Assembly (NCBI GenBank): GCA_965202795.1
Contig: OZ241848.1
Location: 62,001 to 126,000 of the forward strand
DNA: 64,000 nucleotides
Direction of reading: 5' to 3'
From: JACOND01 sp965202795
GTDB taxonomy: Bacteria; Bdellovibrionota; Bdellovibrionia; Bdellovibrionales; UBA1609
Both the position numbers and the translations under genes were made by a program. The notes under the pieces are model-generated. The model saw nothing but the letters and a program-made list of their open reading frames with translations. It was not told the origin of the DNA and did not search any database. Positions 6,954 through 14,452 of this stretch are shown here, piece after piece (within the stretch, counting starts at the first letter, position 1; each line of letters starts with the position of its first letter).

Positions 6954-9062
6954 ATGCCTTTATTTAAAAGCGAAAGCGAAAAAAAACCGGTCCAAAAGCC
7001 GCGAAAAGCTGATGTCCTGGCGTCTCTGGATGCGGGGGACAGGGATTTTGACGGCAAAGGCGGGGGTTCAGCCGCTCCAAAAGAGCGGAGCGAGTTTGAG
7101 AGGCTTTTTCAGGCCTCCCTCGATCAGGAGTTTACAGCTGGAGCGATTGTAAAGGGCCGGATCATCGGCGCGAAGGGCGATTTTGTGGTTGTGGACATCA
7201 GCTACAAAAGCGAGGGGCTTATCCCCAAGTCGGAGTTCCGCATGGCCAAAGGGGAGGAGGAGATTGAGCCGGGGCGGGAAATTGATGTCTGCATTGAGAG
7301 AATTGAGGACGAAAAAGGCATGGTGGCGCTCTCTAAGGACAAGGCGGACATCAAAAAGGCATGGCGGGACATTACCCGCGCCGTGGAAAACAACGAAACC
7401 GTCCGCGGCAAAGTGATTGCGCTGGTCAAAGGGGGCTTGAGCGTTGATATAGGGGTCAAGGCTTTTCTTCCAGGCAGCCAGATGGACACTTATCCCATCC
7501 GCAGCCTGGAGGCTTATGTGGGAAACGAGTATGATTTCAAAGTCATTAAAGTCAATCACAGAAGGGGAAATATTGTTCTGTCCCGCCGGGCGCTTCTGGA
7601 AAAAGAGAGGGAAAACTTCCCCGGCCTGGAGAGCTTTAAAAAAGGGTCCGTTGTCAAAGGCCTCGTGAAAAACCTCACAGAATACGGGGCTTTTGTCGAT
7701 CTGGGGGGGATTGACGGGCTGCTTCATGTCACAGACATGAGCTGGTCGCGGGTGGAGCGCCCCTCGGATATTCTTCAGGTTGGGCAGACAATTGATGTGA
7801 AAATCCTCAAATGCGACCCGGAAAAAAACCGCATTGGCCTGGGCATCAAGCAGCTCAATGAAGCCAAATGGGAGGAGGCCGCCGCCCGCTATAAAATCGG
7901 CGAGATTGTGAAGGGCCGGGTGACGAGCCTTGTGGATTACGGAGCCTTTGTCGCTCTTGAGGATGGCCTGGAGGGCCTTGTCCATGTCCATGAAATTTCA
8001 TGGACAAGAAAAGCGCAAAACCCCCGGCAAACTCTAAGCGCGGGGGACGAAGTCCAGGTCAAAATCCTGGACATTTTAAAAGAAAGCCGCAAAATCAGCC
8101 TCAGCATCAAACAGGCCGGCCCCAGCCCATGGACACAAATTATGGAAACATATTCTGTGGGGCAGGTTGTGGAGCTTCCCATAGTCTCCATCAGCGACTT
8201 CGGGCTGTTTGTAAAGGTCAGCGACAATATTGACGGATTGATCCATGTGTCAGATCTGTCCTGGACTGAAAACATAAAGCCTTTTGAAACATTCAAGCCT
8301 GGGGATATGGTCAAAGCCAAGATCCTTGACATCAATCCGGAAGACGAAAAATTCAGCCTGGGCCTGAAGCAGCTGCGGGAAAATCCATGGGAAACAGCGG
8401 AGGAGAGGTTTCCCGTAGGCTCCCGCCATGAGGTGGAGGCTGTGAATATTGTGGATTTTGGGGTTTTTGTGAGAATCCAAAATGACATTGAGGGGCTGAT
8501 ACATATCAGCGAGCTGAGCCGGGAAAGAATCAAGCATCCCAGCGATGTCATAAAGCTGGGGGACAAGGTCCAGGCGGAAATCATTAATATTGACAAAGAT
8601 TCCAAAAAAATCGGCCTGAGCATCCGCCTGATTGATTCAGAGCCGTCCCGGCCGGAGGAGCCAGCCGGGGAGGCTGGCAAATCGGGCGAATCCAAAGGCG
8701 ATTCTGATCAGAAACAGTTAGGCCGCTCAAGCTCATCTGAAAGCCAGGCCGGCGCCGGCGCAGCCGCCGGCGGCCCGCAGGCCCGGGAGGAATCCGAAAA
8801 GGAAAAGCCTCAGGGCGCTCCGCCGAAAACAAGCGAAAAGGCGGCCAAGCCTGGAGGCCTTATGGACAATATTTTTGCAAAGGCTTTAAAAAAATCCATC
8901 AAAGAGGATAAGGAAGCCGCTGCCCCGCAGCCGGAGGAAAAGCCTGCTGAATCCAAGCCGGCCGCTGCCCCGCAGCCGGAGGAAAAGCCTGCTGAATCCA
9001 AGCCGGCCGCTGCCCCGCAGCCAGAGGAAAAGCCTGAAAAAAAAGAAAACGGAGAAAACTAA
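6954..9062 (+). CDS. rpsA: 30S ribosomal protein S1 with repeat-built C-terminal tail
   Basis: RNA-binding protein of the small subunit that helps mRNAs dock. Six S1 repeats can be followed from about residue 60 to 560, for example GAFVDLGGIDGLLHVTDMSW and GAFVALEDGLEGLVHVHEISW. The last 140 residues are not S1 fold: an Ala/Gly/Ser/Glu-rich linker, a short segment LMDNIFAKALKKSIKE, then three tandem copies of the 15-residue unit AAAPQPEEKPAESKP encoded by a 45-bp DNA repeat. The N terminus has a Lys-rich 55-residue extension. The start lacks a strong Shine-Dalgarno sequence, which is common for rpsA. It sits downstream of cmk after a 265-base gap. Confidence 0.95.
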   Translation: MPLFKSESEKKPVQKPRKADVLASLDAGDRDFDGKGGGSAAPKERSEFERLFQASLDQEFTAGAIVKGRIIGAKGDFVVVDISYKSEGLIPKSEFRMAKGEEEIEPGREIDVCIERIEDEKGMVALSKDKADIKKAWRDITRAVENNETVRGKVIALVKGGLSVDIGVKAFLPGSQMDTYPIRSLEAYVGNEYDFKVIKVNHRRGNIVLSRRALLEKERENFPGLESFKKGSVVKGLVKNLTEYGAFVDLGGIDGLLHVTDMSWSRVERPSDILQVGQTIDVKILKCDPEKNRIGLGIKQLNEAKWEEAAARYKIGEIVKGRVTSLVDYGAFVALEDGLEGLVHVHEISWTRKAQNPRQTLSAGDEVQVKILDILKESRKISLSIKQAGPSPWTQIMETYSVGQVVELPIVSISDFGLFVKVSDNIDGLIHVSDLSWTENIKPFETFKPGDMVKAKILDINPEDEKFSLGLKQLRENPWETAEERFPVGSRHEVEAVNIVDFGVFVRIQNDIEGLIHISELSRERIKHPSDVIKLGDKVQAEIINIDKDSKKIGLSIRLIDSEPSRPEEPAGEAGKSGESKGDSDQKQLGRSSSSESQAGAGAAAGGPQAREESEKEKPQGAPPKTSEKAAKPGGLMDNIFAKALKKSIKEDKEAAAPQPEEKPAESKPAAAPQPEEKPAESKPAAAPQPEEKPEKKENGEN
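8916..9042 (+). repeat. 45-bp tandem repeat in the rpsA tail
   Basis: Nearly three in-frame copies starting at about 8916, 8961 and 9006, encoding AAAPQPEEKPAESKP each time. The copies are nearly identical at the DNA level, indicating recent expansion. Confidence 0.85.
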
Positions 9063-9083
9063 CAAAAAGAGACAAAAAAGCGC

Positions 9084-10016
9084 ATGAAAACCCCCTCTGC
9101 CCATTCAAAAAAAACCTCCCGCCAGACATGCGCGCTTTGGCTGTTTTTGGCCTTCTGGCCTTTGGCCGGCTGCTTCAATATTCAGATGAGCAAAAAAGAG
9201 GTCAAAGAGGATTCCATCCTTTCCATTAAGATCCAGGGGCTTTTAACCAATGAGATTGCCGAAGAGTTTATGGGCTATGTCAGGGATTACGCCGGGAAAG
9301 ATGAAATCAAAGGGGTTTTGCTGCGGGTGGACACGCCTGGAGGGACCGTGGGCGCCAGCCAGGAAATCAACGCCACAATAAAGGAAGTCAGGGAGTTTTA
9401 CAAAAAGCCTGTTGTGGTGAGCGGCGGAGACATTGTGGCCAGCGGCGGGGTGTATGCGATCATGTCCGCGAATCAGATTTTTCTCAATCCAGGCACACTG
9501 TTTGGCTCCATAGGGGTTTTGATGCAGTTTCAAAATGTCAGCGAGCTGATTCGCTGGGCAAAAATGGACATTTACCACTTAAAGGCGGGGGAGTTTAAAG
9601 ACAGCGGAAACCCCTTCAGGCAAATGACTTTAAGGGAGCGGGAGCTGTTTGAAAACCTTTTGGAGACCGCTCTGGATCAGTTTAAAGACGCCATAGCAAA
9701 GGGCAGAAGCCTGGAGGCCAAAGCCGTGGACAGAATCGCCGACGGGCGGATCATTCCCGGAGCGGAGGCTGTGGATCTGGGCCTCGCCGATGTTTTGGGC
9801 CCCTTTAACGCCGCTGTCCGGGAGATCGGCAAAATGACAGGCTTGGGATCAGATCCCAAGCTTTTTTCGCCAACTGACGAGCCCCCGTTTTTTCAGCATC
9901 TGGACAGCCTTCTCAAGCCGCCCTCTTTTGAAAAAATTTTCCTGAAATTCCTCCCCCTGCGGTCCTTTTCCGGGCAGCCTCTTTTTTTGCTGCCCTCCTA
10001 CCTTTCCGCAAAATAG
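9084..10016 (+). CDS. sppA: Signal peptide peptidase SppA-like serine protease (S49), predicted lipoprotein
   Basis: Membrane protease that degrades leftover signal peptides. The N terminus has a hydrophobic segment ending in LAGC, a lipobox, so it is probably lipid-anchored. VDTPGGTVGASQEI and DIVASGGVYAIMSA carry the Ser nucleophile (near residue 120), and GEFKDSGNPFR near residue 171 carries the catalytic Lys of the Ser/Lys dyad. Its 310 residues match the short (single-domain) SppA type found in many bacteria. It follows rpsA by 21 bases and is likely co-transcribed. The C-terminal 40 residues are Pro/Phe-rich and not family-typical. Confidence 0.9.
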   Translation: MKTPSAHSKKTSRQTCALWLFLAFWPLAGCFNIQMSKKEVKEDSILSIKIQGLLTNEIAEEFMGYVRDYAGKDEIKGVLLRVDTPGGTVGASQEINATIKEVREFYKKPVVVSGGDIVASGGVYAIMSANQIFLNPGTLFGSIGVLMQFQNVSELIRWAKMDIYHLKAGEFKDSGNPFRQMTLRERELFENLLETALDQFKDAIAKGRSLEAKAVDRIADGRIIPGAEAVDLGLADVLGPFNAAVREIGKMTGLGSDPKLFSPTDEPPFFQHLDSLLKPPSFEKIFLKFLPLRSFSGQPLFLLPSYLSAK

Positions 10017-10073
10017 CCCGCCAAAATAACCTGGACCCGCGGGGCGGCCCTTGAAACAGCGCGGCATTTAAAC

Positions 10074-10883
10074 ATGCGCCATATCTCCTTCAGCGCCGGC
10101 CCCCTTCCCCCCGCAGTCAAAGGCCTCCTTGCAGCCAATGCGGCTGTGTGGTTTTTTCTTGTGATGATTGTTCAAAAGATCTTTCTGGATGAGCCGCTGG
10201 TTTTTCAAATTCTCGGCCTAGTTCCGGCAAGAGTTTTTGAGCAGCTCTGGATATGGCAGATCTTCACCTATATGTTTGTTCATTCCGGCGGGGTTTTTCA
10301 CATCCTGCTGAATATGCTGATACTTTGGATGTTTGGCTCAGAGCTGGAAAGATTTTGGGGATCAAGGCTTTTTCTGCTGTATGGACTCAGCTGCGGCGCC
10401 GGAGCGGCCCTGATCTATCTGCTATGCTCAGGAGTTTTGGCGCTTGCCTTTGGCCTAAATCCCCAGCTGCTTTATCAGCCCGTGATCGGATTTTCAGGGG
10501 CTGCGTTTGGCCTGCTTTTGGCCTACGGATTGATTTTCAGCGAGAGGGTTGTTTATTTGATGGGGATTTTTCCCATAAAAGCCAGAAATTTTGTGATCCT
10601 GGTGGCTGCTATAGAGCTTTTCAGCGCCCTTGACAGCGGCTTTGGCGGCCCAGTGGCCAATCTGGCCCACTTGGGCGGCCTGGCTTCAGGCCTGGCTTTT
10701 TTAAAGATCTGGAAAATCAGCCAGAGGCTGGCAGCGGAGAGCCTGGATGGCCGCCCCAAGCTGTTTTTCCGCTTCAGGGCAAAAAAAGCGGGAAAAAACC
10801 GGCGGCGCCTGAGGATTCTAAGAAAAAATTCCGGGGAGGGCCGCGGAGAAAATGCCAATGGCGGGGGGCCGGCGCTCCATTAG
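10074..10883 (+). CDS. Rhomboid-family intramembrane serine protease
   Basis: Multi-pass membrane protein with about six hydrophobic helices. The rhomboid signature GFSGAAFG (catalytic Ser near residue 141) and the paired His in NLAHLGG near residue 198 are both present. HSGGVFHILLNMLILWMFG corresponds to the conserved HxxxN helix region. The tail after residue 220 is basic and cytosolic in appearance. Such enzymes cleave transmembrane segments of substrate proteins; the substrate here is unknown. It is the last gene of the plus-strand run, 57 bases after the SppA-like gene, giving a neighbourhood of two membrane proteases. Confidence 0.92.
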   Translation: MRHISFSAGPLPPAVKGLLAANAAVWFFLVMIVQKIFLDEPLVFQILGLVPARVFEQLWIWQIFTYMFVHSGGVFHILLNMLILWMFGSELERFWGSRLFLLYGLSCGAGAALIYLLCSGVLALAFGLNPQLLYQPVIGFSGAAFGLLLAYGLIFSERVVYLMGIFPIKARNFVILVAAIELFSALDSGFGGPVANLAHLGGLASGLAFLKIWKISQRLAAESLDGRPKLFFRFRAKKAGKNRRRLRILRKNSGEGRGENANGGGPALH

Positions 10884-10925
10884 CGGCTGGCAGAGCTGCG
10901 GAGGGGAAGGCGGGGCTTGACTGGG

Positions 10926-11219
10926 GGGCTGGCCTCGCGGCCGTTCCTGTTTGCTGGGCTGGCCTCGCGGCCGTTCCTGTTTGCTGGGCCGGCCTCGCGG
11001 CGGCGCCTGTTTGCTGGGCCGGCCTCGCGGCCGTTCCTGTTTGCTGGGCCGGCCTCGCGGCCGTTCCTGTTTGCTGGGCCGGCCTCGCGGCCGTTCCTGT
11101 TTGCTGGGCCGGCCTCGCGGCCGTTCCTGTTTGCTGGGCCGGCCTCGCGGCCGTTCCTGTTTGCTGGGCCGGCCTCGCGGCCGTTCCTGTTTGCTGGGCC
11201 GGCCTCGCGGCCGTTCCTG
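10926..11219 (+). repeat. 30-bp tandem array, 10 copies, hairpin-forming
   Basis: Ten head-to-tail copies with starts every 30 bases from 10926 to 11196; copy 3 has a variant end (CGGCGCC) and the last is slightly short. Each unit contains GGCCTCGCGGCCG, able to form a CGGCC/GGCCG stem with a 4-base loop. The array fills the gap between the convergent rhomboid gene and the next minus-strand gene. Because 30 is a multiple of 3, it is open in several frames; I do not consider it coding. Confidence 0.95.
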
Positions 11220-11221
11220 AT

Positions 11222-12064
11222 TTATTTTTTTCGCCGGCGGCGCCGCCGCGCCTTTTTGCCGCCGCCAGATCCGGATGAGCCTTTTTTTTGGCTTCTGAGC
11301 CTTCTTATAAAGTAAAGGACAGACAGGGCGCCCAAGCCCGCCGCCCCCAGGCCGCCCATCTGCATGGGCGACAATTGGCCCAGCCCGCCGCCGCCTTCGC
11401 CATCAAGGTCATCCCCCCCCAGAATCTCTTCCATATAGGCGCCGGCGCCGCTCATGCCGTCCGCATGCCCTAAAGCCTCCATCTCGGAAATGGCTTTTTT
11501 GATGTTCAAAACCCTCAGGCTGTTAATGGATTTCAGAAAATCGCCGGCGTATTTTGTGTATTCGTCTTCGTGGGCTGAGTAGGTCACAAGGATTCCCAGT
11601 TTCTGGGGGCTTTTCTCGCAGCAGATCGTGCCCAGATAGCGGGTAAAATAAAAGGGAATCTCGCTGGCCTTGTGGAGGCTGTCCACCCAGGGATGGCTGT
11701 TGATGAAAACCTGTTTTGAATGCATGCTCTTGGAAACAGAGCTTCGCCCGCCGGCGCTTTTTCTGAGGCGGGTTCTCGGCTCGTTTAAAAAGGACCGGTA
11801 GGTTTGAAGATTGTCCATAGCCCCGGCCACTTTGGCCGTCACAAGGATGGCGGCGCGTTTTTTCTCCCCTTTTTTGATCAAGGCGCTGTGGCAGACCCAG
11901 TCAGCCTTAAAGGGCTTGCATGCCCATTTGTCCGGGATATCAAAACTGACGTATGAATTGCGAAAGGGCTTCGCGCCGGCGCTTCTGGGAAATATCATGG
12001 GAATCGCCAGGGAAACCGCCAGGGAAACCGCCGCGGCAGCGGAAAATGAAAGTCTTTTGAACAT
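11222..12064 (-). CDS. Exported protein with C-terminal membrane anchor, unknown function
   Basis: I do not recognise a named family. ATG 12064 gives a clear signal peptide (MFKRLSFSAAAAVSLAVSL) ending near SAGA. The middle part is a compact globular domain with aromatic and Cys residues (KWACKPFKADWVC, LGTICCEKSP). Near the end is a hydrophobic segment (GLGAAGLGALSVLYF) followed by a very basic tail rich in Lys, Arg, Gly and Ser. It is probably periplasmic and anchored by the C-terminal helix with basic residues inside. An upstream ATG-less extension of six residues is open but the signal peptide decides the start. Its 3' end abuts the 30-bp array. Confidence 0.7.
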   Translation of the reverse strand: MFKRLSFSAAAAVSLAVSLAIPMIFPRSAGAKPFRNSYVSFDIPDKWACKPFKADWVCHSALIKKGEKKRAAILVTAKVAGAMDNLQTYRSFLNEPRTRLRKSAGGRSSVSKSMHSKQVFINSHPWVDSLHKASEIPFYFTRYLGTICCEKSPQKLGILVTYSAHEDEYTKYAGDFLKSINSLRVLNIKKAISEMEALGHADGMSGAGAYMEEILGGDDLDGEGGGGLGQLSPMQMGGLGAAGLGALSVLYFIRRLRSQKKGSSGSGGGKKARRRRRRKK

Positions 12065-12203
12065 TGCTCCCTCCCAGCTCACCCCCTGCCCGCGAGGGGG
12101 GCAGGGCCTGCCGCGGGCATCCAGCGCCCGCCGGTCCGGTTTTTGATTTTAAGCCTCTTTTTGATCTGGATCCCCGCAGCCCAAAAATCTTATATTCCCT
12201 TAA

Positions 12204-12231
12204 ATCATAAACAAAAACTGGCATGAATCAA
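12204..12231 (-). promoter_or_regulatory. Possible sigma70 promoter for the exported protein gene
   Basis: On the minus strand TTGATT (12226-12231) is 16 bases from TATGAT (12204-12209). It lies about 140 bases before ATG 12064 in an AT-rich divergent region shared with the LysR gene. Confidence 0.4.
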
Positions 12232-12303
12232 CAGAATTAAGGAAAAAAATTGCTATTTTTGCTGTTTTTTATTATTTTTTTTATATCGGAGAGGAAAATA
12301 ATA

Positions 12304-13224
12304 ATGGAAATGCAAAATCTCAAGGCCTTTTGCGCGGTCATATCTGAAGGCAGCATGACCGCCGCCGCCGCGAAGCTCTCCATCACGCAGCCCGCTGTCA
12401 GCCAGCAAATCAAGCAGCTGGAAAAAAGCTTTGGCGGAGTCAAGCTGCTGGCCCGCCACGGCCGGAAATTCATGCCCACGCCGCAGGGGCAGATTCTGTT
12501 TGAAAACTCCAACAGAATTTTGAGCCTCCTCCAGCAGACCAAAAACTCCATTCAGGCCCTTTCCCTCAACCTCTCTGGAGAAAAAATCAATGTCGCCACC
12601 CTGAACTCCATTGGCCTGTATTTGATTTCGCCGCTGGTAGGCAATTTTCTCAAGCTGAAAAATGACATGAGGCTCTCCCTTTTTTACGGATCGGGGGAGG
12701 ATGTTGTCCGGCTCGCGCAAAAAGGCGATGCGGACGCCCTCATCATGCCAGACCTCAGAAAGGAGTATGGAAAGGAGTTCCCCCGGTTTAAAAAAAGCCT
12801 TTTGTTTAAAGAGCCTATTTATTTTATAGGATCAGGGAGGGACATGAGCCTGCCAAAAAGCATCTCTTTTAAGGATATCGGCAAATACAGGATTGCTCAG
12901 GTTGAAAGCCATTACCCCTCTTTTCAAAATCTGCTGATGAGCCGGCTGAAGGAGCGCGGCCTCAGCCTGAACCCCAGCTTTCAGTGCAATAATGTGGGAA
13001 CAGTCAAAAGGGTTATTGAATCCGGCCTGGGCTGCGGCTTTGTCCCCGCGCACAGCGTCCGAAAGCAGCTGCGGCTGGAGCGCCTGAAAGTGATACAAAT
13101 TGAGGGCTTCAATTACTCCGTGGATATCAACCTTTACCATAAGGGCGGGAATCCCAAAAAAGAAAAAATCATCCAGACTCTGGCGCTGCTGCTTAAAAAG
13201 CAGATCCCCGGGGCTGTGTTTTAG
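12304..13224 (+). CDS. LysR-family transcriptional regulator
   Basis: The N-terminal winged helix-turn-helix is clear: LKAFCAVISEGSMTAAAAKL and SITQPAVSQQIKQLEKSFG within residues 5-45. The C-terminal part is a periplasmic-binding-protein-like effector domain (residues about 90-295). ATG 12304 is chosen because a GGAGAGG site lies just upstream and the HTH begins at the usual distance. The gene is divergent from the exported-protein gene at 11222-12064, which is a typical target arrangement, so it may regulate that gene and itself; this is an inference. The effector ligand cannot be read from the sequence. It converges with ppsR (17-base gap). Confidence 0.88.
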   Translation: MEMQNLKAFCAVISEGSMTAAAAKLSITQPAVSQQIKQLEKSFGGVKLLARHGRKFMPTPQGQILFENSNRILSLLQQTKNSIQALSLNLSGEKINVATLNSIGLYLISPLVGNFLKLKNDMRLSLFYGSGEDVVRLAQKGDADALIMPDLRKEYGKEFPRFKKSLLFKEPIYFIGSGRDMSLPKSISFKDIGKYRIAQVESHYPSFQNLLMSRLKERGLSLNPSFQCNNVGTVKRVIESGLGCGFVPAHSVRKQLRLERLKVIQIEGFNYSVDINLYHKGGNPKKEKIIQTLALLLKKQIPGAVF

Positions 13225-13241
13225 ATGGCGCCAGCCGCTTC

Positions 13242-14147
13242 TTAGATGATTTTTATGGGGAGCCGCATCCTTGCGGAGATGATTCTGATGATCTCCCCCG
13301 CTGTCTCCTCCAAAGCCCGCTCCGTCACATTCAAAACCGGCCAGCGCCTTTTTTGGAAAAGGCTTTGGATTTCGGCCACTTCCCTGTAGACCCTCTCCCT
13401 GTCGGCATAATCGCCGGAGGAATCGCAGCCAAATTTCTCCAGCCGGCTTCTCCTGATTTTCAGAAGGTAGTCCGGGTTGATGGTCAGGGCCACAATTTTT
13501 TTCTGATTCAGCTGAAAGAGCTTTTCCGGCGGGGGGATGTTATACATAAGGGGAATATTGGCCACCTTCCAGCCCTTGTTGCTTAAAAACAGCGACAGCG
13601 GGGTCTTGCTGGTCCGGCTGACCCCCACGAGAACAATGTCAGCTTCCTCTATGTCCTCAATCATCTGGCCGTCATCGTGCTTTAAAAAAAAGTCCATGGC
13701 CTCAATCCGCTGAAAATAACCCTCATTGACTTTTCTTAAGGTTCCCGCCCTTTTCTTTTTGCTTGTCAGGGAGCGGTCTAGAACAGCGATCAGGCTGCCA
13801 AGCAGATCAACCGCCTCAACCCGGCGCTCCCGGCAGAGGCTTTTCAGGGCGCGCCGGCTGCCGGCCTCGATCAAGGTGTAGACCAGAAGGTTTTTTTGCT
13901 CTGCCGCCGCCGGTCCAGCTGCCGGCCGGCTGGCCTCAGGCAGAGGCTTTGGGGCTTTGGGGCTGATTTTCTCAAAAAGCCTTTCCATTTGCTCTCTGGA
14001 TCTGATGGTTCTGTGGCGGAAGATCCGGGTCCGCCCCTCATGCTCATACTGGATCAGGGCCGCCTTCAAAACAGCAAGAGCTGTTTCGCCCGTTCCATCA
14101 GAGAGCAGGTGAATATTCAGCCGCTTTTTTTTCTTTTTTTCGCTCAT
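13242..14147 (-). CDS. ppsR: Pyruvate phosphate dikinase / PEP synthetase regulatory protein (bifunctional kinase-phosphorylase)
   Basis: Controls PPDK or PEP synthetase by reversible threonine phosphorylation, so it sets the direction of the pyruvate/PEP step. LLSDGTGETA at residues 14-23 and the P-loop-like GVSRTSKT at 175-182 are the family hallmarks, followed by ANIPLMYN and ALTINPDYLLKIR. Length (301) is slightly above usual because of a low-complexity Pro/Ala linker at residues 62-84. A GGGGAGG site precedes ATG 14147. The dikinase itself is not in the window. Which dikinase is the partner (PPDK or PpsA) cannot be decided. Confidence 0.9.
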   Translation of the reverse strand: MSEKKKKKRLNIHLLSDGTGETALAVLKAALIQYEHEGRTRIFRHRTIRSREQMERLFEKISPKAPKPLPEASRPAAGPAAAEQKNLLVYTLIEAGSRRALKSLCRERRVEAVDLLGSLIAVLDRSLTSKKKRAGTLRKVNEGYFQRIEAMDFFLKHDDGQMIEDIEEADIVLVGVSRTSKTPLSLFLSNKGWKVANIPLMYNIPPPEKLFQLNQKKIVALTINPDYLLKIRRSRLEKFGCDSSGDYADRERVYREVAEIQSLFQKRRWPVLNVTERALEETAGEIIRIISARMRLPIKII

Positions 14148-14154
14148 TTTCCTC

Positions 14155-14452
14155 CCCAGGCGCGGCGCGGTCAGCCCCTATCCGGGGCGCGGCGCCGCCT
14201 GCGGGCAAAGCATTTTGCGCAAGCCAGCCCATATCCGAGGCGCGGTCAGCCCAAGTGCGGGGCGCGGCGCCGCCTGCGGGCAAAGCATTTTGCGCAAGCC
14301 AGCCCATATCCGAGGCGCGGTCAGCCCCTATCCGGGGCGCGGCGCCGCCTGCGGGCAAAGCATTTTGCGCAAGCCAGCCCATATCCGGGGCGCGGTCAGC
14401 CCAAGTGCGGGGCGCGGCACCACCTGCGGGCAAAGCATTTTGCGCAGGTCTT
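14155..14452 (-). repeat. 75-bp tandem array made from the 3' end of the nuclease gene
   Basis: Landmark TCAG positions at 14171, 14246, 14321 and 14396 give an exact 75-bp period. The copy at 14396 contains the real stop codon and last 17 codons of the AddB-like gene; the other three are downstream copies of that same segment. In the extra copies the TGG TGC codons (Trp-Cys) read CGG CGC. Confidence 0.9.

Noticed and set aside
10917..11315. 132-residue protein with ASRPFLFAGP repeats
   Set aside because: Starts with TTG, simply translates the 30-bp array and runs antisense into a real gene; other frames are equally open.
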